In this document: piece after piece, positions 16,881-25,043 of the stretch | Numbering within the stretch: position 1 is the first letter of the stretch | Layout of the letters: every line of letters starts with the position of its first letter | Assembly: GCA_034431935.1 (NCBI GenBank) | Contig: DAOUCU010000096.1 | Location: forward strand, 1-60,467 | Direction: 5' to 3' | DNA from: JBFMDU01 sp034431935 | GTDB taxonomy: Bacteria; Chloroflexota; Dehalococcoidia; GIF9; JBFMDU01 | DNA length: 60,467 nucleotides | The notes under the pieces: generated by a model | Told to the model about the DNA's origin: nothing | Databases searched by the model: none | The model's input: only the letters and a program-made list of their open reading frames with translations | Translations under genes and position numbers: made by a program

Positions 16881-18008
16881 CTAATTAAGACTTTGAAAAA
16901 CACGGAACGGAGGCAGATCGAGCTTCTTTTTGTAGCTCTCCCAGAGTTCGACCCATGCTGGATTCTTCGGCTCGATGGAGATACCTTTTCTGTCAGCCAT
17001 GGCGATGGCTTCATCGTAAGCGGTGCAGTAGCGGCTGACGAGTTCGATATTGGCTTTCTGGCGGCGGTCGTGTGCCGATGTCCATAGCCCCAGTTCTTTC
17101 AAATACAAGACCAGTCCTTCGTGGCAGGGAACGAAAGTCCGTTTCAGTTCCTCGAGTAGAATATCGCGCCTCATGAACTCGTTCCAGGGATGGAGATTCT
17201 TGAACCGGTGGTAGTTCTCATCGAGCCACCTGGCCAGATGATAAACGAAGCTGGCATCGGTCTGCTCCCGGGTAAAGTATAAACTGGTACCGCATGTTCC
17301 CCAGTGCCCGATGGAGGACGGCACGCCGCTGAAGATAGGTCCAAAGGTTATCAGCGGCTTGACGGCCCAGAAGCGCTTGGCGCCTTCCGGGTCGGTCTCC
17401 GGATTAAGGTCTATCCAGCGGATGCCGTGGGGATTAAGCTCGGCTTTCTTGATTGACTCGGCAGTCGGGATGGCGAAGGCGATATCAGCTTTGCCTTGAA
17501 CGACCAGTTCCGCTTTGTGCGTGGCGTTTTTGGCTGGAACCCAGACGACATCTTCTTCCCCGATCCCGGCCCAGGCGAGCAGGGCATCGACTATTGGCTG
17601 GTCTTCGATATAGGTACGCATATCAGGCATCCGAATGCCGGGCTTGATATCGTAGATAGTCCGGACTGGCGAATCTCCTCTGACGAAGAAGCCGGAGTTG
17701 GAGCGTGACTGTACCCAGACGACTCTGAGGGGAAACGGTCCCGTTTCGCGGCCGGCGTAGCGCTGTTTGGCTTCGAGCATGCGGGCAAGTTCACCGGCAC
17801 CGCCAGCAGTGATATGGGCTTGGCCGTTGTGTATCGCTCGAAATCTGGTGACCGTATCGGGTGTGCCAATCACCGTTACTTTGATGCCGGTCTCGGCGGA
17901 GAGCAGGTTGGCCCAGGATTTAAGTATGTCTTCTCCCAGGCCGGTCCAGCCCATAGCTTTCAATTCTTCGGGCCATTTATAGTCATGTATGGATGTGATT
18001 TGTACCAT
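16881..18008 (-). CDS. TAXI-family substrate-binding-like protein without signal peptide
   Basis: The protein (375 residues from ATG 18008; 384 from a TTG at 18035) matches the TAXI family of TRAP-transporter binding proteins over its length: WTGLGEDILKSWANLL near the N-terminus, FFVRGDSPVRTIYDIKPGIR, and a C-terminal HEGLVLYLKELGLWT. TAXI proteins normally carry a signal peptide or lipobox, but here the N-terminus is MVQITSIHDYKWPEEL with no hydrophobic stretch. An in-frame stop lies nine bases before the TTG, so no leader can be recovered in this frame. It may work in the cytoplasm. Neighbours are cbiK downstream and two lipoproteins upstream. It is closely similar to both halves of the 765-residue protein at 20636-22933. 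Confidence 0.85.
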   Translation of the reverse strand: MVQITSIHDYKWPEELKAMGWTGLGEDILKSWANLLSAETGIKVTVIGTPDTVTRFRAIHNGQAHITAGGAGELARMLEAKQRYAGRETGPFPLRVVWVQSRSNSGFFVRGDSPVRTIYDIKPGIRMPDMRTYIEDQPIVDALLAWAGIGEEDVVWVPAKNATHKAELVVQGKADIAFAIPTAESIKKAELNPHGIRWIDLNPETDPEGAKRFWAVKPLITFGPIFSGVPSSIGHWGTCGTSLYFTREQTDASFVYHLARWLDENYHRFKNLHPWNEFMRRDILLEELKRTFVPCHEGLVLYLKELGLWTSAHDRRQKANIELVSRYCTAYDEAIAMADRKGISIEPKNPAWVELWESYKKKLDLPPFRVFQSLN

Positions 18009-18048
18009 GAATGCGTCCAAGCTCACAGAAGTCAAGAACAGTCAGCGT

Positions 18049-18063
18049 TTACCGCGCTGTCAT
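18049..18063 (-). other. Possible minicistron (MTAR) ahead of leaderless TAXI gene
   Basis: A strong ribosome-binding site (GGAGGT, spacing 9) precedes an ATG whose reading frame is only five codons long (Met-Thr-Ala-Arg-stop). It lies 40 bases before the TAXI ATG and in another frame. It could be a coupling minicistron, or the original start of the TAXI gene cut off by a frameshift. The coding call is weak. Confidence 0.25.
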
Positions 18064-18122
18064 ATTAGCGCTACCTCCGGTGACCGGTTTAATTCCCGTT
18101 TTGAATTAAATAGCTGGCGAAA

Positions 18123-18157
18123 CGGCCAGCCTTCGAATAGTTCGCAAAGGCTGGCCG
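18123..18157 (-). repeat. Intercistronic hairpin between lipoprotein and TAXI genes
   Basis: A perfect 11-base inverted repeat (CGGCCAGCCTT and AAGGCTGGCCG, loop of 13) lies 20 bases after the stop of the lipoprotein gene in the minus direction. No clear T-run follows, so it could be a weak terminator or an RNA-processing or stability element that separates lipoprotein from TAXI/cbiK expression. Confidence 0.6.
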
Positions 18158-18176
18158 GGATCATCCGTTGGAGACC

Positions 18177-18659
18177 CTAGTAGTCGCTTACCGTGATCCT
18201 GTAGACAACTGTCTTGGTTACCGTCTGGCCATCCTTGGTAGCGGTGACTTCAATGGTGCCATCACCCTTGGCTACCTGACGTGGAATCTTCCATTCCCAG
18301 ACAACTTTACCACTGGCATCGGCGGTCTTGGTCTTCTCGGTGGGGTAGGCACTGACGGTTCCGGTCTTGGGATTGGTCACTTTGATGGTGCAGACAGCTC
18401 CCGGGACAGTTGTTACTGTGACTTGAGTTGGAGCGTTAGCTTGGCCGTCAAGGACCGGTGTTACATCCAGCGGGAAGGCCCCGCCGCTTGGCGCGGCCGG
18501 TGCCGGTGACGCTGCTGGTGCCGGGGTCGGGCTCGCCGCCGGCTTGGGTGCTGGCGATGGTGATGCGGTTGGAGCTGCGGCTCCGCCGCAGGCTGAGGCG
18601 AGGACGAAGGAGAGAATCATGATTCCGATGATGGTTGCGACTCTAATCATCCTTGACAT
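18177..18659 (-). CDS. Small lipoprotein with Ig-like domain
   Basis: This 160-residue protein has a lipoprotein signal (hydrophobic residues about 8-22, lipobox LASAC) and then a long Pro/Ala/Ser linker (about 27-60) that would span the cell wall. Residues about 65-158 form a beta-rich domain with the pattern GAVCTIKV, ADASGKVVWEWKIP and GDGTIEVTATKDGQTV, typical of bacterial Ig-like folds. The same domain ends the neighbouring 320-residue lipoprotein, so the two are paralogous in that part. Role unknown; adhesion or a scaffold at the cell surface is likely. It sits inside the TAXI/TRAP gene run. Confidence 0.8.
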   Translation of the reverse strand: MSRMIRVATIIGIMILSFVLASACGGAAAPTASPSPAPKPAASPTPAPAASPAPAAPSGGAFPLDVTPVLDGQANAPTQVTVTTVPGAVCTIKVTNPKTGTVSAYPTEKTKTADASGKVVWEWKIPRQVAKGDGTIEVTATKDGQTVTKTVVYRITVSDY

Positions 18660-18718
18660 GTGTTCTTTGCCTCCTTTCTATTGCGTCTACATGACGTAAC
18701 GGTGCTAATGTCGTTATT

Positions 18719-19681
18719 TTAGCTCAGGGTGTACTTTGCCTCCTTCTTTACTGTCTGGTCCCCAAGAACTGCGGTAAACTCCATTGTGCCTTCGCCAGTC
18801 CGGGCCCTGTCGGTTATGGTCCACTCCCAAACTACCCTACCGTTAGCATCCGCTGGCTTATTGTCTTTGTCGTCAGGGTATCGGCTTACAGTGCCGGTGC
18901 CCGGTAAGGTGCTGAAGATACTGACCTTAGCACCCGGCAGAGTCTTGACTTCAACTCTTATGCGGCCGCCTGGCTTCGCCGGGCTGATTGAGACGATATC
19001 AAGGAACAGTTTTTCTGTGGTTGTCGATGTTGCCGGGGAAGGAGTGGGTGTCGGAGATGGTTTCGGCGGCGCAACTTTAAGCGGCCGGTCGCCCTGAGTT
19101 ACGTCAAGTTTCATAACCGCCTCTATTTTGGCGGTGCCTAAAGCGCTTACCTTAACAAACTTGTCCGCGTCGAAATCAAGAGTGAGGATAGTCTTCTGCC
19201 CCGCCTTGATCTCCCACGGTTGAACAACCTTTAGTTTATCACTGGGAAGGTCAGCGTTTATATCCTGGCCACGGAACGTTACCACACATTTAGCCACATC
19301 AAATCGTATCTGTGTGTATTTTCCCTCGGGGATGTCCTTCGTGCCAAGGAGGATTTCAGCACCCTCAATTGCTACTAAATCGAATGTCTGCTCTTTATCT
19401 ACCAGCGTTATCCATTTGTCGTCGGGGTCGGTGGCACTGTGTACCTGGATGTTATTGACTGTAACCAGGATCTTGGTGACGCCAGTTGGTGGCGCATCGG
19501 TTGCTCTGACCTCTGCGGTACCCGTAGCTGTTGGTGATGGTATTGGCTTGGGAGCCGGAGCTGGTGTTGAAGTTGGAGCCGGTGGTGACGCCGGTGCAGG
19601 CGCGCCGCAGGCAGCTAGAAACACGCCGGCTGCGAAGATGAGTACCAGCAATAGTAATGATGCTTTGCCCGGTGTTCTCAT
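18719..19681 (-). CDS. Lipoprotein with DUF4382-like and Ig-like domains
   Basis: This 320-residue protein has a lipoprotein signal (residues about 8-24, lipobox LAAC) and a Pro/Thr/Ala linker (about 26-52). A domain resembling DUF4382 follows (about 57-200: AEVRATDAPPTGVTKILVTVNNIQVH, DLVAIEG, KYTQIRFDV), then a second Pro/Thr-rich linker (about 204-222) and a C-terminal Ig-like domain (about 226-320) paralogous to that of the lipoprotein 59 bases downstream. DUF4382 proteins are extracellular and of unknown function. The start (ATG 19681) is preceded by GAGGTCGAA. It is probably surface-exposed and co-expressed with the smaller lipoprotein. Confidence 0.82.
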   Translation of the reverse strand: MRTPGKASLLLLVLIFAAGVFLAACGAPAPASPPAPTSTPAPAPKPIPSPTATGTAEVRATDAPPTGVTKILVTVNNIQVHSATDPDDKWITLVDKEQTFDLVAIEGAEILLGTKDIPEGKYTQIRFDVAKCVVTFRGQDINADLPSDKLKVVQPWEIKAGQKTILTLDFDADKFVKVSALGTAKIEAVMKLDVTQGDRPLKVAPPKPSPTPTPSPATSTTTEKLFLDIVSISPAKPGGRIRVEVKTLPGAKVSIFSTLPGTGTVSRYPDDKDNKPADANGRVVWEWTITDRARTGEGTMEFTAVLGDQTVKKEAKYTLS

Positions 19682-19735
19682 TTCGACCTCCTCTGCTTCC
19701 TTTAACTTTCCTTGAACTAATGTGGATTGACTTAA

Positions 19736-20602
19736 TTAACTGTGACAGCCGTGCTGATACTGTTCGGCAATCTCCCACAGTTGTTTCAGCAAATCGGGGC
19801 GTACATCCCGGATGTTGCGCCACTGGCCACGGGCGGCGTAGACATCTTCGGGCGTTATTTCATACTCGATTGCCTCCTCCACGGCTTCTCTGCCGGCCGA
19901 GGCCATCTTCTTGATGCCTTGGGAACCCACGATGACGCAGGTGCCGCCGCGGTACCACGTTCCAGCCTGGTCTCCGACTATATTAACGTAGGCATCAGCC
20001 ATCTGTGTTTCTATGCCGCGGCCCAGGTCCAGATAGCTGATTTCTGGTTGGTTTGGCCGCCAGGGGCCGGCGGAAGGCCGAACCTTAAGCCAGCAGCCGG
20101 CGATAGCTTGAGCGTAGGCGATCTCCGGGTGGCGGTTATCGAGGCATATCAGTACGCCGATACGCCCGAACTCGGTATCGAAAATGCCAATGCGTTCGCC
20201 GGCTTTGAAAAATGCCGCCTCGTCGTGAAGTTTGCCCGAAGTTCTGGCCAGCAGATGGACGAGGTAGAGCTTACGTGCGGAGCCGATGACGCCGTTGGGC
20301 CCCACCAGCGCCGCAGCGTTGTAAACGTCGCCCCGGGAGCGCTCGGCCATACCGACTATAACCAGACAGTGCTTACCTTTCAGCCTGGCAGAAATCTGTT
20401 CGGTCGCCGGTCCGGGTATAGTCTCCGCCTGGTCTTCATAGTTGACCTTGCCGGTAGTGTCATACCCGTTCAGGACGCATTCACCGAAGGCGATGAGGTT
20501 GGCTCCGGCGGCCAACCCGCGGTCGGTCCATTCCAGGACCTTCTTGAGGTTGGCTGCCTTGTTATTCAGTTCCGGGTGCATCTGTACCAGAAAGAGTTTC
20601 AC
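19736..20602 (-). CDS. Carbon-nitrogen hydrolase (nitrilase superfamily)
   Basis: From the GTG at 20602 (GGGGGG upstream, spacing 5) the protein has 288 residues; a TTG at 20617 is an alternative start. The nitrilase catalytic triad is visible: E41 (LIAFGECVLNGYD), K111 (RKLYL) and C153 (GVLICLDNRHPE). The family hydrolyses nitriles, amides or N-carbamoyl groups; the substrate cannot be deduced. No signal peptide, so cytoplasmic. It starts 33 bases after the stop of the tandem TAXI gene and is probably co-transcribed, so its substrate could be the compound these proteins bind. This link is an inference from position only. Confidence 0.86.
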   Translation of the reverse strand: MKLFLVQMHPELNNKAANLKKVLEWTDRGLAAGANLIAFGECVLNGYDTTGKVNYEDQAETIPGPATEQISARLKGKHCLVIVGMAERSRGDVYNAAALVGPNGVIGSARKLYLVHLLARTSGKLHDEAAFFKAGERIGIFDTEFGRIGVLICLDNRHPEIAYAQAIAGCWLKVRPSAGPWRPNQPEISYLDLGRGIETQMADAYVNIVGDQAGTWYRGGTCVIVGSQGIKKMASAGREAVEEAIEYEITPEDVYAARGQWRNIRDVRPDLLKQLWEIAEQYQHGCHS

Positions 20603-20635
20603 ACAAGCCCCCCGCAAAAGTCCTATTAACCTTAA

Positions 20636-22933
20636 CTAGTCATTGCCGTTGAGGTCGTTGAAAAGCTTGAACGGCGGTAAACCCTTCTCTTTCTTGTACT
20701 CTTCCCACAGCTTGACCCACTCGGGATTATCAGCGACGACCGAAAGTCCCCTGCTGTCGGCGAGTCGGATTGCCTCCTGATAGGCTTCACAGTACCGTGT
20801 GACGAGCTCGAGGTTCTGTTTTTGACGCCGCTCGTGGGCTGGTGTCCACAGCTTGAGCTCCTTTAGGTATTTTATCAACCCTTCATGGCAGGGCACAAAC
20901 GTGTGCTTCAGTCCCTCGAGAAGTACCTCCCGGGTGCGGAAGCGGTTCTCGGGATGGCTGGAGGCGAAGCGGGCGTAGTTCTCATCAAACCACTTGGCCA
21001 GGTGATAGACAAGTTCCGCCGAAGTCCTTTCGGCGGTAAGCTCAAGGTTGATGCCCTCGGTGCACCAGACTCCGACCGCTGACTTGACGCCGCCCTCGGG
21101 GCAGATGCCGAAGTTGACCAGCGGGTCTACCTGCTTGAAGCGTCTGGCGCCTTCAGGGTCTTTCTCGGCATTAAGTTCAATCCATTTCAGGCCATAGGGG
21201 TTTTTCTCTGCCTCAGCCATGGTCGGTGAGGTTGGGAAGCTGAATCCGAGGTCGGCTCGCCCTTCGATGACGGCTTTATAGTTCTCGACCGAATTGTTGC
21301 AGTCGACCCAGACAATGTCCTTTTTATCCACCTGGGCCCAGGCGAGCAGGGCTTCGACAATGCGGGTGCTGGCAACGTAGGTCATGTTAACGATGCGGGT
21401 GCCCGGCTTGATGTCGTGCGGTGTCCTTATCCTGGAGTCGCCGCGCACAAAGAACCCGGCATTGCCCTTGGAGTGAGACCAGACCACCCTGACCTGGAAG
21501 GGACCGCCGTCGCGGACGGCGTAGCGGCGATCAGCCATTAACATCTGGCTGGTCTCGCTCGGTGCGCCCGCCGATAGGTCGAAGAGCCCGAGGTGGCCAA
21601 GCCAGCGGAAGCGGTTCACGGTATCGAATTCCGGTGCCACATGGATGCGCATCTGGGCGTCCTCTTCCAGGTACTTTGCCCAGCCCCTGGTGCAGTCGAC
21701 GCCGACACCGGCCCAGCTGACCACGGAAAGCTTGCTCGGCCAGACCCAGCCTTTGCTGCCCATCTTGTGTCCCGGCAGGTCATCTTCGAGGTTGCGGAAC
21801 ATCTTGATGCGGGGTATACCGGCATCCTTCTTATAATTCTCCCAGAGCTCAATCCACTCCGGGTTCTTGGGGTCAACCTTGATGTTCTTGCGGTCGGCCA
21901 TCTCGATAGCCGCCTGATTGGCCGCAACATAGCGGGAGATAAGATCCACATTCGTCCGATGGCGGCGTTCGTGTGCCGGTGTCCACAACTTTAGCTCTTT
22001 GAGGTAAGCGACCAGGCCGTCGTGACACGGGATAAACGTATGCTGTAGTTCCTGCATGAGGGTATCACGGGTCATGTACTCGTTCCAGGGATGGAGTTTG
22101 CGGTATTTCTCGTAGTTCTCGTCGAACCATTTGGCCAGGTTGTAGACGAACTCGGCATCGGTCTGCTCGCGGGTGCAGTAAAGGCTGATGCCAACCGTGC
22201 CCCAGTGCCCTATTGCCGAAGGCGGGCCGTTAAACATCGGGCCGAAGCTGACGAGCGGGTCGACCGTCTGAAATCTGGCCAGGCCCTCCGGGTCCTTTTC
22301 CGGATTGCAGTCAATCCATCGGATGCCGTAAGGGTTCTTTTCGGCGGCGAGGATGGATGGCGACGAAGGTACGGCGAAGGCGACATCGGCCTTGCCCTCA
22401 ACAACCAGTTGCGCTTTGTGGTCCGAGCTGGTGGCCGGCACCCAGACGACGTCCTTTTCCGGGTCGAGTTTGGCCCAGAGCAAGAAACCTTCCAGAATGC
22501 GCTGGCTGGCGAGGTAGCCTCTCATGTCTACCACGCGAACGCCTGGCTTCAGGTCATATATGTCTTTGATGGGCGAATCGCCCCGGACGAAGTAGCCTGA
22601 GTTCGACTTTGACTGGGCCCACACCGCCCGTATCTGGAAGGGACCGGTGTCGCGGGCGGCGTAGCGGCGATCGCCTTCAATCATCTGGCTGGTCTCGGTC
22701 GTGCCGCCGGCGGTAAGCTGGAAAAGGCCGAACCGGGTCCATTTGAAACGCTGAACTGTGTCCTGAGTGTGGGCAACGCGGCATTTCATGCCGGTATCAG
22801 CCTGAAGCACCTTGGTCCAACTGCCGAGTATTTGCTGGCCGAGACCGGTCCAGCCAACGACAGCGAACTCTTCAGGCCATTTGTAAGAGGACTTTGCCCT
22901 GGTTGCGTTTGCTTTTGCTGGTGTCATGTTCAT
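20636..22933 (-). CDS. Tandem double TAXI protein, 765 residues, no signal peptide
   Basis: Two complete TAXI domains lie in one chain, residues about 18-383 and 395-760, joined by a short linker (LEDDLPGHKMGSKG). Each repeats WPxx(F/L)xVVxWxGxG at its start, (Y/F)FVRGDS in the middle, and CH(D/E)GL..YLKELKLWTPAHERR near the end. The usual family length is about 320-450 residues with a signal peptide; here the N-terminus (MNMTPAKANATRAKSSYKW) is polar with no export signal, so the protein should stay in the cytoplasm unless exported by another route. It follows the two TRAP permease genes on the same strand. It could be a sensor, a storage or buffering protein, or an enzyme. Either of two starts (22933 or 22927) is possible. 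Confidence 0.88.
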   Translation of the reverse strand: MNMTPAKANATRAKSSYKWPEEFAVVGWTGLGQQILGSWTKVLQADTGMKCRVAHTQDTVQRFKWTRFGLFQLTAGGTTETSQMIEGDRRYAARDTGPFQIRAVWAQSKSNSGYFVRGDSPIKDIYDLKPGVRVVDMRGYLASQRILEGFLLWAKLDPEKDVVWVPATSSDHKAQLVVEGKADVAFAVPSSPSILAAEKNPYGIRWIDCNPEKDPEGLARFQTVDPLVSFGPMFNGPPSAIGHWGTVGISLYCTREQTDAEFVYNLAKWFDENYEKYRKLHPWNEYMTRDTLMQELQHTFIPCHDGLVAYLKELKLWTPAHERRHRTNVDLISRYVAANQAAIEMADRKNIKVDPKNPEWIELWENYKKDAGIPRIKMFRNLEDDLPGHKMGSKGWVWPSKLSVVSWAGVGVDCTRGWAKYLEEDAQMRIHVAPEFDTVNRFRWLGHLGLFDLSAGAPSETSQMLMADRRYAVRDGGPFQVRVVWSHSKGNAGFFVRGDSRIRTPHDIKPGTRIVNMTYVASTRIVEALLAWAQVDKKDIVWVDCNNSVENYKAVIEGRADLGFSFPTSPTMAEAEKNPYGLKWIELNAEKDPEGARRFKQVDPLVNFGICPEGGVKSAVGVWCTEGINLELTAERTSAELVYHLAKWFDENYARFASSHPENRFRTREVLLEGLKHTFVPCHEGLIKYLKELKLWTPAHERRQKQNLELVTRYCEAYQEAIRLADSRGLSVVADNPEWVKLWEEYKKEKGLPPFKLFNDLNGND

Positions 22934-22969
22934 GGTTCCTTTCTAAAGTCGGTAATATGGACTTTCGCC

Positions 22970-22990
22970 GCGTGGCGTTTTTCGCCGCGC
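22970..22990 (-). repeat. Short GC-rich hairpin between TRAP permease and tandem TAXI genes
   Basis: GCGTGGCG (22970-22977) pairs with CGCCGCGC (22983-22990) with one G-T pair around a five-base loop. It lies just after the permease stop (minus direction) and about 37 bases before the tandem TAXI start. There is no strong T-run, so it is a possible weak terminator or RNA-stability element. Confidence 0.4.
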
Positions 22991-23003
22991 GCCGTGTACC
23001 TGC

Positions 23004-24974
23004 CTATGTTGCTGTTCTTAACGCCGCCGCTCGTCTCATAAGCTCAGCAATCGCGATTACCACGGCCGCCATTCCGAAACCGATGAGCGTCGTTCTTGGC
23101 TCAGGGAGGGCGATTAGGAAACCGCCGGTGCCGATTACGGCTCTTTGCCACCACGAGAGCCGTCCGACCCGCACCATGTAACCTTCAATCGCCGAAGCCA
23201 GGATGAGGATGCCAAGTAAAGCGATAAACAGGTGGTAAATGATGTCGCCCGGCGTTCCCTGCATGACCAGCGCCGGTTGCAGTATGAAGAAGAAAGGCAT
23301 GAAGAAAAGTACAATAGCCTGTCGGAAGGCAATCCAGGCCGTTTTCATCGGGTTTGCGCCGCCGACGCTGGCGGCGATAAAGGCGCCGACGGCGACCGGC
23401 GGGGTGACATCGCCCAGTACCGAGTAGCATATAAGGAAAAGGTGACAGGCGACCAGAGGCACGTCTCCGATGGCCGCCACCGCCGGGGCCATGGTGACGG
23501 AGAGGAAGATGAATGCTGACGTATCCAGGCCGACCATACCCATCATAATGTTGAAGGCGGCGGCGATAGCCAGGATAAGGTAAAGGTTGTTAGCCCCGAG
23601 TCCGACAACCCAGGCGGTGATGGCGGCGGCAACGCCGGTCTTGAACAGACCGACCAGTATCAGGCTCATTGACAGAAAGATGCCGACACCGAAATTAATC
23701 AAGCTGGCGGTCTGGGAGAGCGCCTTCTCGATCTTCGCCCAGCTCATGCGTGTCCTCCTGCTGGTGAAAGTGAGCAGGAACATCAGGAAAGCGGCGTAGA
23801 TTGGCGTTATAGCGCCCCATCTGAAGTAAATGAGGCCAACGATAAGGAAGAGTATGGCCACTATATATATCCATCCGTCGCGCAGCACCGGTAGAACCGG
23901 CGGCACCTCTTCCTTTGGGAGTCCCCTCATTCCAATTTTTGCGGCGTGGGCATCTATCTGCATTAGCAGGCAGGTGAAGTACAATACCGCGGGTATCACG
24001 GCGGCAATCATGATGGTGGTGTACTCATAGCCGCCGATGATGGCGGCGAGAAATGCCAGACCGCCCATGATTGGCGGCATGATGGGACCTCCACAGGAAC
24101 TGCAGGCTTCGACTGCGGCGGCACGTTCCGGAGAGAAGCCCATCCTTTTCATAGCGGGGATGGTATAAGTACCGGTACCGACAATATTGGCGATGATGGA
24201 ACCGCTGAGTGTGCCAAATAAAGCGCTGGAAAGCACTGATACCTTGGCCGGGCCGCCGCGGAAGCGGCCAAGTATGGACGTTGCCAGCTTGAGGAAGAAA
24301 TCAGCGGCGCCAAGACCGCTGATGACACCGGCAAACAGGTAGAAGCCGAGAATGAGACTGCCGAACATGGCCGCAGGCAGTCCCAGCATGCCGTTGGCCC
24401 CATAGGCGAAATCACCAACGAGTTCCGAGAAGGTGATGGGGTAGCCGGCCAGAACGCCGGGGAGCCTGTCAGCGAACATGGGATAGACTATGGAAATGCC
24501 AAGGAGAGTCAGATAGCCCCATCCGCCGATTCTCCGGCCGGCTTCAAGGCCGAGCCCCAGTACGATGACCGCGGCGGCAAAGGTGATGAAGTTCGGCGGC
24601 GGCTCCCACATTCTTAGTGATATTGGCTCGGAATTGATGAGAAAGAAAAGCACACAGGCCAGGAGCACCGAAGCCATTACATAGTCGTACCATGGCGGTG
24701 CCCGCTTTTTCTGTTTCTGGGTTGCTGGCAGTCCCATAAAGACGTTGAATACCATAACGGTGTAGAGAAGGTAGAAGTAGAAGGTCCCGCTGAGCACATT
24801 ACCGAAAATAGCGATGCCCTTGAAGTGGATGATGAACAGGGCCATGGCAATCATAGTTGAAACGATGAACCAGAGCTTGATGGGCTTTGGCATGAGGTGG
24901 TAACGGCCGATGGCGCCGGTTGGCTCTATGGTCTTTGTAACGGTGCTCTCAGGCACTCTTACAGGGCCTCCCAT
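23004..24974 (-). CDS. TRAP transporter fused permease (4TM/12TM), copy 2
   Basis: The 656-residue membrane protein has many hydrophobic helices and joins a DctQ-like small membrane part to a DctM-like large part in one chain, the form usually found with TAXI binding proteins. Typical stretches are LGLEAGRRIGGWGYLTLLGIS, GTLSGSIIANIVGTGTYTIPAMKR and VEACSSCGGPIMPPIMGG. It should use an ion gradient to import an organic acid or similar compound. It is paralogous to the gene upstream (25044-27008), 69 bases away. A GTG six codons in (24956) has a better ribosome-binding site (GGGAGG) than the ATG used here. Confidence 0.92.
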   Translation of the reverse strand: MGGPVRVPESTVTKTIEPTGAIGRYHLMPKPIKLWFIVSTMIAMALFIIHFKGIAIFGNVLSGTFYFYLLYTVMVFNVFMGLPATQKQKKRAPPWYDYVMASVLLACVLFFLINSEPISLRMWEPPPNFITFAAAVIVLGLGLEAGRRIGGWGYLTLLGISIVYPMFADRLPGVLAGYPITFSELVGDFAYGANGMLGLPAAMFGSLILGFYLFAGVISGLGAADFFLKLATSILGRFRGGPAKVSVLSSALFGTLSGSIIANIVGTGTYTIPAMKRMGFSPERAAAVEACSSCGGPIMPPIMGGLAFLAAIIGGYEYTTIMIAAVIPAVLYFTCLLMQIDAHAAKIGMRGLPKEEVPPVLPVLRDGWIYIVAILFLIVGLIYFRWGAITPIYAAFLMFLLTFTSRRTRMSWAKIEKALSQTASLINFGVGIFLSMSLILVGLFKTGVAAAITAWVVGLGANNLYLILAIAAAFNIMMGMVGLDTSAFIFLSVTMAPAVAAIGDVPLVACHLFLICYSVLGDVTPPVAVGAFIAASVGGANPMKTAWIAFRQAIVLFFMPFFFILQPALVMQGTPGDIIYHLFIALLGILILASAIEGYMVRVGRLSWWQRAVIGTGGFLIALPEPRTTLIGFGMAAVVIAIAELMRRAAALRTAT

Positions 24975-25043
24975 TAATCAAGTGAATATATCTCTGCGGG
25001 CGTTGGGCCATCGCAAATAACAGGTCAGATCGTGTTGAGTAAG

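Noticed and set aside
19742..20629. 295-codon open frame on the plus strand
   Set aside because: It mirrors the nitrilase gene on the minus strand, has no family features, and the minus frame has a full catalytic triad.
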